Below are positions 1 to 6,655 of a DNA stretch of 64,000 nt, in pieces (the first letter of the stretch is position 1; the number at the start of each line of letters is the position of its first letter). The DNA lies in the NCBI GenBank assembly GCA_028375605.1, contig JAONGR010000005.1, positions 1 through 64,000 on the forward strand, in the 5' to 3' direction. Made by a program: the position numbers and the translations under genes. The notes beneath the pieces were generated by a model. It was not told the DNA's origin and made no database searches. It worked only from the letters and a program-made list of their open reading frames with translations. Source of the stretch: Arcobacteraceae bacterium. Its GTDB lineage: Bacteria > Campylobacterota > Campylobacteria > Campylobacterales > Arcobacteraceae.

Positions 1-1
1 T

Positions 2-784
2 GATATAAATAAGATAATAGATTGTTTTTATAATAGATTAATCAATAAATATTCAAATACTAAAAATGTAGGATCATTGGTTCATGAACTAATTGAAAAT
101 AGAATAAAGAGTTTGGACAATGATACGGCTATTTTAGTGAAAGAGGAATTTGAAAAATCTTTTTTTAAATTTTCACAAGCATTTAAAACTTTAATTTTAA
201 ATATAATAAATAATACTATTGAATTAACAAAAAAAGATACAATTCAATTTAAACTAAATTTTAAAGAACAAAATAAAATATTTCCATTAAAAGATAATAC
301 AAGTATATTGGTTACTAAAATACAATATACCATTAAACAAGCACTTCAAAATATTCAATACACAGATGAAATAAAATATAATAACTATACTAATATTATA
401 GAAAATAATTTATTATATATTTGGGTTCAAGCTTTATTGAAAGGAAGTAGAAAAAATATTTATAAATCATTTTTTTACTTACTTGATTATCACACATTAG
501 AAAAAATAAATTCTAAAGAAGTTATTAGCGATTTATACTATAGTATTATAGCTGGCTATAAATTTTATACAGTACATACTAACCAAAATAAATTTGAAAC
601 TATTGTTATGATAGTAGTATCTTTTTTAGATGGAATAAATGCTCAAGATGAAAAGAGATATGAAAATATCAAAAATCTATGTACTGCAAATTATGATACA
701 GGTAAAGATTGTCAAATAATGGATAGAAGAACTTTTGATAAATATTATGAATCATTTAAATCAATAGAAAATTTAGTAATATAA
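2..784 (+). CDS. hypothetical protein, 5-prime end outside window
   Basis: I do not recognise this protein. The ORF track begins at a TTG (77), but the frame is open without a stop back to base 2 (DINKIIDCFYNRLINKYSNT precedes it), so the real start probably lies left of the window. About 260 residues are visible, rich in Asn, Lys and Ile, without signal peptide or membrane segments that I can see. A short hydrophobic helix (FETIVMIVVSFLDG) lies near residue 200. It ends in a 230-bp gap before the AlpA-like gene and seems to belong to the same accessory block. Function unknown. Confidence 0.6.
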   Translation, partial: DINKIIDCFYNRLINKYSNTKNVGSLVHELIENRIKSLDNDTAILVKEEFEKSFFKFSQAFKTLILNIINNTIELTKKDTIQFKLNFKEQNKIFPLKDNTSILVTKIQYTIKQALQNIQYTDEIKYNNYTNIIENNLLYIWVQALLKGSRKNIYKSFFYLLDYHTLEKINSKEVISDLYYSIIAGYKFYTVHTNQNKFETIVMIVVSFLDGINAQDEKRYENIKNLCTANYDTGKDCQIMDRRTFDKYYESFKSIENLVI

Positions 785-864
785 AACTTAAATATAACTT
801 GATATAGTATAAGTTAAATCATCATACAACCCTTATTTATCAACTTAATCAATATTTCATATTA

Positions 865-916
865 ACCTACATACAAAGTGTAAATTTACTTACAAAAGCC
901 TCTTTTCAATGTAGGT
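865..916. repeat. inverted repeat in intergenic gap
   Basis: ACCTACAT and ATGTAGGT form an exact 8-bp inverted repeat with a 36-bp spacer, about 100 bp upstream of the HTH gene. A GTAAATTTAC palindrome lies inside the spacer. It could be an operator for the downstream HTH protein; this is only inferred from position. Nothing else is evident between 785 and 1016. Confidence 0.3.
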
Positions 917-1016
917 GTTTACCTAATATAATTCATTTATGTGCAACTTAATCTATAAGCTAAATGATTAATATTAAAAGTTGTATCTTGAAGCTTTAAG
1001 TAAAAAAGAAAGAAAG

Positions 1017-1223
1017 ATGAGTAAAAAAGAATTAAACAAGTTACAGGTTAAAAAATATTATCGTGCAAAAGAACTAAAAGAGCTTTTAGGTGTTGGACTC
1101 AGTACAGTATGGCTATATGCAAAACAAAGAAAAATAACACCAATAAAGTTGAGTGAACGAGTTACAGTATTTTCTATTGATGAAATAAACAAAGTGTTTA
1201 ATTTAAATACAGAGGTATTATAA
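1017..1223 (+). CDS. AlpA/MerR-like helix-turn-helix DNA-binding protein
   Basis: Small DNA-binding protein of about 68 residues. The segment YYRAKELKELLGVGLSTVW followed by a KITPIKLSERVTVFS wing and an IDEINKVF tail is the layout of excisionase/AlpA-type winged HTH proteins, which act as transcription activators or excision factors in phages and integrative elements. The track starts at TTG 981; I prefer ATG 1017, because it is closer to the domain start and has a purine-rich AAGAAAG stretch just upstream. Its stop overlaps the next ATG by one base, so the two genes are translationally coupled. The context (Rep-like gene downstream) suggests a mobile-element regulator. Confidence 0.65.
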   Translation: MSKKELNKLQVKKYYRAKELKELLGVGLSTVWLYAKQRKITPIKLSERVTVFSIDEINKVFNLNTEVL

Positions 1224-1486
1224 TGGATAAGTACTTTAAAAAACAACTGTATAAATGGACTTATGACAAGCTAAAAAACAATCCTGAAAAATTTGGTGCT
1301 GATGGGTGCAATGCTTTATATATGAAAACATACTTATTTGAATCATATGGAATTGATGTATCAATAAGTGCAATGAAAACAATTTCAACAATATCAAGAA
1401 TTAAAAGTTATGTGTTATTGAAGAATCCACAATTTGATAAAAGGGTAAAAGATAGACCTAAAAAGAGAAAAAAGAAAAAGAACTAA
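1223..1486 (+). CDS. small basic hypothetical protein
   Basis: An 87-residue protein starting at an ATG that overlaps the stop of the HTH gene (TAATG). It ends in a strongly basic tail, RPKKRKKKKN, that could bind nucleic acid. The middle (GIDVSISAMKTISTISRIKSY) looks like a helical segment and might be a degenerate HTH. I do not recognise the family. Coupling to the AlpA-like gene and the terminator right after it suggest a two-gene regulatory unit of a mobile element. Confidence 0.55.
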   Translation: MDKYFKKQLYKWTYDKLKNNPEKFGADGCNALYMKTYLFESYGIDVSISAMKTISTISRIKSYVLLKNPQFDKRVKDRPKKRKKKKN

Positions 1487-1497
1487 AATAGTATATA

Positions 1498-1532
1498 AAA
1501 GATTAGAGTATAAACCCTTTAATCTTTTTTTT
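1498..1532 (+). terminator. Rho-independent terminator after HTH/basic protein unit
   Basis: AAAGATTA and TAATCTTT form an 8-bp stem with a 14-nt loop followed by a T run (TTTTTTTT including the stem end), starting 12 bp after the stop of the small basic protein. Confidence 0.65.
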
Positions 1533-1544
1533 AAGCTTTGAAAA

Positions 1545-1661
1545 TATACCCCTTATGATATGTATCAAGGTAGTCTAAGCATTGATACATATTAAAGAGG
1601 GGTATAATAGTATAAGCCTTTATATAATGGTACTTTGTGAGTGTTATTATACAAGGGCTTA
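1545..1661. repeat. nested and interleaved inverted repeats upstream of Rep-like gene
   Basis: A perfect 11-bp inverted repeat (ATATGTATCAA / TTGATACATAT, 13-nt loop, 1558-1592) is embedded in an outer pair TATACCCCTT / GAGGGGTATA (9 of 10 match, 1545-1606), giving a 62-bp cruciform. It is followed by two interleaved pairs: GTATAATA (1602) with TATTATAC (1645), and TAAGCCTT (1613) with AAGGGCTTA (1653). The block ends 35 bp before the Rep-like gene. Such dense dyads next to a replication gene resemble an origin or an autoregulatory operator; the sequence alone does not decide. Confidence 0.6.
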
Positions 1662-1696
1662 AGTTTAGTGTTTCTTAATGTAGGGGTTAAAAGTAT

Positions 1697-2368
1697 ATGA
1701 ATGTATTACAAGAAGTAGAGAATTATATCAATGAATATAATCAATTAATAGATGAAGATTTAGAGATAGATAGTATAAGAATAGAGTTCAGTAAACAATA
1801 TAAAAAAGAACATTTAGAACAGTTAGGGAAGTGGAATAAACTACAAAAGAACTCAAACATATTATACAAGTTAAAAAATAGATTACAAGATGATGAGGTT
1901 ACCAGTGTAATGAGATTAGAAAAATATAATATTTATTACTACAATACAAACAATGATAAACCAAAGTATCGTAAAGCTACTATGATAATATTTGGATTAA
2001 AACAGTATCACAAAGATCCGCCACCTAAACATATTGTAAATGAAATAGTATCACTACTTAATGATATAACTAATATTGATTTATGTTTGGATATGAAACA
2101 AAAGCCAAACTTAGAAGCCCTTAGTAGATATTTTACATTAAAGCAATATGTAGAGCCAAAAAGTAAAAAGCCAACAGATACTTATTATATAAACGATACT
2201 AATATTTTGATGATAGATAAAATCACTATTTATAATAAGGCACTCAAAAACTCTTTAGATGGTATTTTATGGAGAGTAGAGGCATTGATACAAATACCAA
2301 ATATAAAATATTTAGCTTTACCACTTCAAGAATTTAAAGAAGTGATAGACATAGCAAAAGGTAAATAA
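1697..2368 (+). CDS. possible replication-initiation (Rep_trans-like) protein
   Basis: A 223-residue protein with no clear signal or membrane segment. The C-terminal part has KITIYNKALKNS followed by LWRVEALIQI, which resembles the YNK...WRxE pattern of rolling-circle/inovirus replication-initiation factors (Rep_trans family). The N-terminal half is charged and possibly coiled. I cannot point to a certain catalytic tyrosine, so the assignment is weak. The large dyad array immediately upstream and the AlpA-like gene before that fit a small replicon or phage-satellite remnant. Its stop overlaps the ATG of the next (broken) gene by one base. Alternative: an unrelated plasmid-borne hypothetical. 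Confidence 0.4.
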   Translation: MNVLQEVENYINEYNQLIDEDLEIDSIRIEFSKQYKKEHLEQLGKWNKLQKNSNILYKLKNRLQDDEVTSVMRLEKYNIYYYNTNNDKPKYRKATMIIFGLKQYHKDPPPKHIVNEIVSLLNDITNIDLCLDMKQKPNLEALSRYFTLKQYVEPKSKKPTDTYYINDTNILMIDKITIYNKALKNSLDGILWRVEALIQIPNIKYLALPLQEFKEVIDIAKGK

Positions 2369-2699
2369 TGACTAAAGAACAAATAGAAAAAAAGATTAAA
2401 GAGATATTATCAAAAGATAAAAGATATGCAGGTGCAACTGTAAAGATAAATTATAAAGATAAAAATAAATCATAATAACATTAGACAAAGAACAGATAAA
2501 GACATTTAATTTTTATTTAAAAGTAGGGGCATATACGACACATTTAAATATTTCTTAAGTATTTTAAATCCTTGTATGAAACTGAATCAATAGAATATAA
2601 ATTAAGAATCATTAAAGAGTACGATTTTAAATCGCAAGTTGATTTTAAATCCACATTAGTATAACACCAGGAACATCTATAAAAGAGTTACTAAAATAA
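2368..2699 (+). pseudogene. frameshifted remnant of about 100-residue hypothetical gene
   Basis: Starts at an ATG overlapping the previous stop and reads MTKEQIEKKIKEILSKDKR... for 35 codons to a stop at 2475. Reading continues sensibly in other frames: ITLDKEQIKTFNFYLKVGAY from about 2475, FLKYFKSLYETESIEYKLR from about 2555, and a last piece ITPGTSIKELLK ending at TAA 2699. Three frame changes, all in A- or T-rich runs, indicate a decayed gene rather than a real 35-residue product, although the intact first part could still be translated. Family not recognised. Confidence 0.5.
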
Positions 2700-2993
2700 A
2701 AAAGGTACTGTAAGCGATTAAAAAAAAGAGCATGAGTCGTTGATAGCACGTACTCACTCTATCTTTGAATAATTGAAATTTAGGTTAACTTTTTGGTTTT
2801 AAAAACAGTAAAATAGTAGTTAATTTATTAAAAGTATACTAATCGAATAAGGATAGATTTTATAAGAGGTTAGAGCCATTTTATTAACTAAAATTTAAAC
2901 CACTTTTTTGGTTAACAAAATATTGAAATACTTTTATAGATAAATGTATAAAAGATTAATGACATATAATAATTATATTTACATTATTAGTCT
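2700..2993. other. intergenic stretch without a gene
   Basis: About 290 AT-rich bases between the decayed gene and the first toxin-antitoxin promoter. I see no ORF with a ribosome binding site. Two similar pieces occur, GGTTAACTTTTTGGTT near 2783 and a CTTTTTTGGTTAAC piece near 2904, which share a TTTTTGGTT core, but no clear structure or RNA gene. Confidence 0.4.
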
Positions 2994-3029
2994 AATATGG
3001 TACAATCATAAAAAAGATAAGGGGTATTT
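2994..3029 (+). promoter_or_regulatory. promoter and leader of RelB/RelE-like unit
   Basis: AATATGGTACAATCATAAAA contains a TACAAT box at 3001-3006, 29 bp before the ATG, and an AAGGGG ribosome binding site. Nearly the same 39-bp leader precedes the MNT gene at 3642 (35 of 39 positions by hand alignment). Confidence 0.55.
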
Positions 3030-3236
3030 ATGCAAACTGTTAAATTAGAAGTTGAAGATAGTATTTATAATGATATGTTAAAAAGTGGTATAAATATTCA
3101 AGAAGAACTAAACAAAGTACTAAAAAAAACAATCTATCATAAAGAGCATAAAATAGCGAATGATATTATAATAGGACTTGAAGAAATACAACAAGGAAAA
3201 ACAAGACCTATTAAAGATTTATTTAGTGAACTTTGA
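3030..3236 (+). CDS. antitoxin of RelE-type toxin-antitoxin pair
   Basis: A 68-residue protein. The start MQTVKLEVEDSIYNDMLKSG is the short beta strand plus helix of ribbon-helix-helix style antitoxins, followed by a helical, charged C-terminus ending KTRPIKDLFSEL, the usual flexible toxin-binding tail. It overlaps the toxin gene by 11 bp. The RBS AAGGGG stands 5 bp before the ATG. Expected role: bind and neutralise the downstream RNase-like toxin and repress the shared promoter. Antitoxin subfamily (RelB, ParD or other) cannot be fixed by eye. Confidence 0.7.
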   Translation: MQTVKLEVEDSIYNDMLKSGINIQEELNKVLKKTIYHKEHKIANDIIIGLEEIQQGKTRPIKDLFSEL

Positions 3237-3546
3237 AACTGTAACGAGATTTGATAAAGAAGTAAAAAAACTATCTAAGAAATACAATCTAATCAAAGAA
3301 GATTTAAATAACTTTGTTTTAGATTTTGATACTATTCATCAAGAAGCTACAACGATAAAAAACAATCTTTATAAAGTAAGATTATCAAATAGTAATAAAA
3401 ATAAAGGTAAACGAGCAGGTTATCGAATATACTATTATTTAAAAGTAAATGATACAGTATATTTATTGACTATCTATGATAAATCACAAATAGAAAGTAT
3501 TAATGAAAATACACTAAATCAATACATAGAAGAACTTAGTAAATAA
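3226..3546 (+). CDS. RelE/ParE-family toxin
   Basis: About 106 residues. The track starts at 3178 inside the antitoxin; I prefer GTG 3226 (VNFETVTRFDKEVKKLSKKY), which removes an unlikely N-terminal extension and leaves the usual short overlap with the antitoxin. The fold markers are the N-terminal F-KEVKKLSKKY helix, YKVRL, GKRAGYRIYYYL and VYLLTIYDKSQ, the last being the typical RelE/ParE end strand and KxE/Q-like tail. Expected to act as an mRNA interferase or gyrase inhibitor; which one is not visible. Part of a two-gene operon with the preceding antitoxin. Confidence 0.75.
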   Translation: MNFETVTRFDKEVKKLSKKYNLIKEDLNNFVLDFDTIHQEATTIKNNLYKVRLSNSNKNKGKRAGYRIYYYLKVNDTVYLLTIYDKSQIESINENTLNQYIEELSK

Positions 3547-3605
3547 TCGTTATAGAATTACATTATGTTACCCCCCCTCTATTTGTTACTTTACAATGTA
3601 TAGTA

Positions 3606-3641
3606 CAATATGATACAATCATAAAAAAATAAAGGGTATCT
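3606..3641 (+). promoter_or_regulatory. promoter and leader of MNT/HEPN unit, copy of the 2994 leader
   Basis: AATATGATACAATCATAAAA with TACAAT at 3614-3619, 28 bp before the ATG, and an AAAGGG ribosome binding site. Nearly identical to the leader of the RelB/RelE unit although the proteins are unrelated. A run of seven C (3571-3577) lies just upstream. Confidence 0.5.
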
Positions 3642-3947
3642 ATGAATTTAACAGAAACTAAAAAATTAGATTTTATAGCTACCATAAAAGATAAATTATC
3701 TCAATTTTCAGAAATCAATAAAATTATACTATTTGGTTCTTTTATAAAAACAAATAATCCAAATGATATAGATATAGCAATAGTTCAAAATTCAAATGAT
3801 AATTTTTTAACACTATCTTTAAAATATAGAAAAGTATTAAGAGAATTATCAAAAAATATTCCACTTGATATAGTTCCTATTAAAACAAATGCTAAGGGTG
3901 TATTTTTAGAAGAGATAAATAAAGGTCAAATAGTTTATGAAAGATGA
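3642..3947 (+). CDS. minimal nucleotidyltransferase (MNT) antitoxin-type protein
   Basis: A 101-residue protein of the DNA polymerase beta-like nucleotidyltransferase fold. ILFGSFIKTNNPNDIDIAIV carries the GS...DxD metal-binding signature, with an eight-residue spacer between GS and DID; a third acidic residue is likely in LDIVPI. Partner gene is a HEPN protein overlapping by 11 bp. In characterised MNT-HEPN pairs the nucleotidyltransferase modifies or shields the HEPN RNase; the same is inferred here. The promoter is shared in sequence with the neighbouring RelE-type unit. Confidence 0.75.
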   Translation: MNLTETKKLDFIATIKDKLSQFSEINKIILFGSFIKTNNPNDIDIAIVQNSNDNFLTLSLKYRKVLRELSKNIPLDIVPIKTNAKGVFLEEINKGQIVYER

Positions 3948-4329
3948 AACTAAACAATGGCTAAAGTATGCTGATGAAAATTTACAATCATCTAAGATAT
4001 TATTAGAAAGTCATCTTTATAACCCATCATTACAAAATGCACAACAATCTATCGAAAAAAATATAAAAGCTTATTTTATTGAAAAGGGCTTAAAACTTCA
4101 AAAAACACATAACATTTCATCATTAAATGAGACACTTATACAGAACAATATATTTTTAAATATAACAGATGATGAAATTGATTTAATAGATACTATATAT
4201 TTATCTTCAAAATATCCTTTTGGTTCTGTATTGCCTGATTTTGAACCTGATAAAGATATTTGTTTACAATGTATTGATATAGCTTTTAGAGTTCAAGAGG
4301 ATATACAAAAATATCTAAAAAAAGTATAG
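3937..4329 (+). CDS. HEPN-domain protein, partner of MNT
   Basis: A 130-residue all-alpha protein. The N-terminus (KQWLKYADENLQSSKILLES) and NPSLQNAQQSIEKNIKAYFI are typical of HEPN proteins of the PF05168 type, where LKLQKTHNISSLNETL supplies the conserved His of the RNase-like motif. It lacks the Rx4HxY motif of the HepT type found in the second pair downstream, so the two pairs are different lineages. Likely toxin or RNase component, paired with the overlapping MNT gene. A short hairpin with a T run begins at its stop codon. Confidence 0.75.
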   Translation: MKDETKQWLKYADENLQSSKILLESHLYNPSLQNAQQSIEKNIKAYFIEKGLKLQKTHNISSLNETLIQNNIFLNITDDEIDLIDTIYLSSKYPFGSVLPDFEPDKDICLQCIDIAFRVQEDIQKYLKKV

Positions 4330-4344
4330 ACACTTTGTCTTTTT
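4328..4344 (+). terminator. short terminator-like hairpin after HEPN gene
   Basis: AGACA / TGTCT, 5-bp stem with a 3-nt loop, followed by TTTTT and overlapping the HEPN stop codon. Short stem, so only a candidate. Confidence 0.4.
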
Positions 4345-4561
4345 GTTACCCTATATGTTACCTTGAGTTTATATCCTTGATTATAAATGCCTTATATAAA
4401 GGCTTTATAGCTATTAAGTAGTTATTTGGGAGGAGTACTAAGCTTCTCTGTGAAAACAATCAAAAAAATTCATTATATTAAAATTTAAAATTAGCTAGAA
4501 TTAATCTATATTGATACATTATTATAATAAGTAAATAAAAGAAATTAATAGGGATATTTAG

Positions 4562-5266
4562 ATGAAAAGATATAAAATTATGTTTTTTTTAAAACTTTTG
4601 AAAAAAAAGAATATATGATAGATTTTTTAAATGGTAAACTATATTTAAATAAATTATATTATTTTAGAAAGCTAGAAGAGAAGTCACAAAATAATCGTGC
4701 GGATGAAAAAGAAGCTTTAAGTTTAATTTGTCAAGCAGATGATGTTAAGTTAGAATTTAATGGTTATCAATTAAAAGATCTTGTTGGTCAAGTAGAAATG
4801 AGAAATCCTTCAATGGATAATAAACATGTACTTTGCTTATTTGCTGGTGCTACTAATGAAAGTAATGTTATTGAAGATAATATATTTAAAAAAAATAAAT
4901 TAGATCAGATTATGGAGGACTTTAGTATATCCGAAGAGTTTAAAAACCTTGGTAAGTATTGTGTTTTAATACATAATACTCCAGAATTTATGGAAAACTA
5001 CTGAAGAACTAAATTATTATGGACATGCAGGTTTAGTAAAGTATTATGATAAGAATAAGGTAAATAGTTCATTTTCAAATGTAGATGCTCTTTTCAATAA
5101 AGGAAACGAATATAAGTATCAAAAAGAATATAGGTTTGTAGTCGATACAAATAATATTATTAATGAACCCCTAATCCTTGATATAGGAAATATAGAAAAT
5201 ATTGCAGTTAATATTAATTTATCTGATATAAAATGGGAAAATCATAAAATTTCTAACAACACCTAA
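4562..5266 (+). pseudogene. hypothetical gene broken by two frameshifts
   Basis: Begins at ATG 4562 with an upstream AGGGAT. The first frame dies after MKRYKIMFF...; one extra T in the T8 run at 4583-4590 would join it to FKTFEKKEYMIDFLNGKLYL and onward (track ORF 4615-5004). That frame stops at TGA 5002, but one extra A in the AAAA run near 4990 restores TTEELNYYGHAGLVKYYDK... to a TAA at 5264. The reconstructed protein is about 235 residues with an EYKYQKEYRFVVD motif. I do not recognise the family. Both lesions are in homopolymers: they may be true decay, phase variation or read errors. Confidence 0.6.
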
Positions 5267-5386
5267 TCTAGAGATTATATAGATTAATCAGTCTTATAAT
5301 AGAATAGAAAATCATCAAAAAAAAATATAAAAAGTTTTGTTTAAAATATGTTATAATCAAAATATAAATATAGGAAAGGTTTAGTT

Positions 5387-5689
5387 GTGTTAGATAAAGA
5401 GGATATAGTATCAAAATTAAAGGAACTAAAGCCTAGATATGCAGATGAGGGATTGATTCTTTTAGGATTGTTTGGTAGTTATGCTAAGGGTAACCCAAAT
5501 AACTTTAGTGATATTGATATTGCATATAAACTTGACTATGATAAATTTTCACAAAAATATAAAGATGGATTTTCAAAGCTTTTGAGAATAGATGATATTA
5601 AAAATGAACTACAAGAAACATTTAAAACTAAGATTGATTTTGTTCCTGATTCTAATAAAAAGCTATTAAATGGGATAGTATATGTCTAG
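5387..5689 (+). CDS. mntA: MntA-type nucleotidyltransferase antitoxin
   Basis: A 100-residue protein starting at GTG with a strong RBS (AGGAAAGG). LFGSYAKGNPNNFSDIDIAY is an exact GSx10DxD motif, the signature of MntA antitoxins; KTKIDFVPD gives the third carboxylate. MntA proteins add AMP groups to the active-site tyrosine of the HepT toxin and so silence it; that role is inferred here. It overlaps the hepT gene by 8 bp. A TATAAT box (5350-5355) sits about 30 bp upstream in a sequence similar to the two other TA leaders. Confidence 0.8.
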   Translation: MLDKEDIVSKLKELKPRYADEGLILLGLFGSYAKGNPNNFSDIDIAYKLDYDKFSQKYKDGFSKLLRIDDIKNELQETFKTKIDFVPDSNKKLLNGIVYV

Positions 5690-6038
5690 CGCTATAAATA
5701 AGCTTGATAAAGTACTTGAATCTATTGATAATATAAACTTTATTCTAGAAACCAAAGATATAAAAGTAACTCAAGCTATAGAAGATAAACTTATAAAACC
5801 TGCTATACGAATGAATATAGTTCGTATTGCAGAACAATTTTCAAAACTAAAAGATGATAATGAATTTAAAATACTTGAAGAGTTTTCAAGTAATGATTTA
5901 AAAGGCTTAAGTGCAGTTAGAAATTATATAGCTCATGATTATGATAGCACAGATGATAATATCATTGAAGATGTTATTAGATATAATTTGCCTGTATTAA
6001 AAAATACAATTGATACAATAATAAAAGACTTAAGTTAA
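5682..6038 (+). CDS. hepT: HepT-type HEPN RNase toxin (DUF86)
   Basis: A 118-residue helical protein. AVRNYIAHDYD carries the Rx4HxY motif that defines HepT toxins: Arg and His for RNA cleavage and the Tyr that MntA adenylylates. Length matches the DUF86/HepT family. The gene follows mntA with an 8-bp overlap, so antitoxin comes first here. Followed by a 600-bp gap with three repeat units and no gene. Molecular target (tRNA or mRNA) cannot be read from sequence. Confidence 0.82.
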   Translation: MSSAINKLDKVLESIDNINFILETKDIKVTQAIEDKLIKPAIRMNIVRIAEQFSKLKDDNEFKILEEFSSNDLKGLSAVRNYIAHDYDSTDDNIIEDVIRYNLPVLKNTIDTIIKDLS

Positions 6039-6163
6039 AATACTTTTGACTTAACGAAAAAATAAGAAAAGAAAGCATTGATAATTACCTTAGATATAGA
6101 GGTAGATTGCCTTTATGGTACATTCATTGGTACATCAAGGAAATTTATTTACATTTTCTAATG

Positions 6164-6262
6164 ATTTCATTTTCACATCATTTACGTTGCTTATAATTAC
6201 ATCACGAAATAGATAATGATAATAAACTTATACGGATTTGTCCTCCTATTGAAAGTTTATTG
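6164..6262 (+). repeat. lctP-flanking repeat, copy A (candidate small RNA gene)
   Basis: First of five direct repeats. It has the conserved promoter-like part TTTCATTTTCACATCATTT, TTATAATTA (-10 like box at 6191), ACGAAAT, a GATAATGATAAT core that resembles a Fur-box half, and GGATTTGTCCTCC near the end. The 3-prime stem is eroded in this copy (only AAACTT/AAGTTT, 6 bp). Predicted transcript about 6204-6262. The stretch 6039-6163 before it shows no gene, at most a degenerate relative of the 3-prime half near 6094. Confidence 0.6.
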
Positions 6263-6303
6263 ATAAATCAGAGTTTGTTTTATAGTTTAATATAAAAAGA
6301 GAT

Positions 6304-6400
6304 GTTTTCATTTTCAGCTCATTTTATTCTTTCTAATTAAATTCCGAAATTTAATAATAGTTAGTATATAAAAACCTACATCCTTTTAGGTTTTTATATA
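6304..6400 (+). ncRNA. lctP-flanking repeat, copy B (candidate small RNA)
   Basis: Same unit as copy A: TTTTCATTTTCAGCTCATTTT, TTCTAATTA, CCGAAATTTAA, then a perfect 14-bp hairpin (TATATAAAAACCTA / TAGGTTTTTATATA, 6365-6400) with the 8-nt loop CATCCTTT. Hairpin plus T run looks like an intrinsic terminator. No ORF with a ribosome binding site. Expected RNA about 55-60 nt starting near 6343. Confidence 0.5.
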
Positions 6401-6442
6401 AAATACGAAAACAACCTTCAAAATAAAAGTAAATAGTATACA

Positions 6443-6543
6443 ATTTCATTTTCACATCATTTTCATTTCTTATAATTACTGTACGAAATTTAACAATAAT
6501 AATAAAATATAGAGGCTTGTCGTCCTTTTCAAGTTTTTATATT
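6443..6543 (+). ncRNA. lctP-flanking repeat, copy C (candidate small RNA)
   Basis: Best copy: TTTCATTTTCACATCATTTT, CTTATAATTA (-10 like), TACGAAATTTAACAATAATAAT, then AATATAGAGGCTTG ... CAAGTTTTTATATT, which as RNA folds as a continuous 14-bp stem using G-U pairs, with loop TCGTCCTTTT and a T-rich end. Predicted RNA roughly 6483-6543. No coding potential seen. The piece 6544-6623 between it and the lctP hairpin shows nothing. Confidence 0.5.
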
Positions 6544-6623
6544 ACAACTTCCAATAGAAAATCAAAATACAATTTTTATAATAACTGAAAATAAAGAATA
6601 GGTTTTTAAATCGAATGGTATTA

Positions 6624-6655
6624 ATTAAGAGGAAGAAACCTCTTAATTTTTATTT
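6624..6655. terminator. hairpin at the 3-prime end of lctP
   Basis: ATTAAGAGG / CCTCTTAAT, perfect 9-bp stem with a 6-nt loop, abutting the lctP stop. A good T run (TTTTTATTTT) follows on the plus strand, a poorer one on the minus strand, so it may stop transcription coming from the repeat side and possibly from lctP. Confidence 0.6.

Noticed and set aside
3571-3577. Run of seven C in AT-rich DNA
   Set aside because: Intergenic, short for a contingency tract, and not placed between a promoter box and a start in a way that suggests switching; kept only as a note.
6060-6130. Sixth copy of the lctP-flanking repeat
   Set aside because: Only TAGAGGTAGATTGCCTTTA is similar to the 3-prime half of copy C; the promoter-like half is missing.
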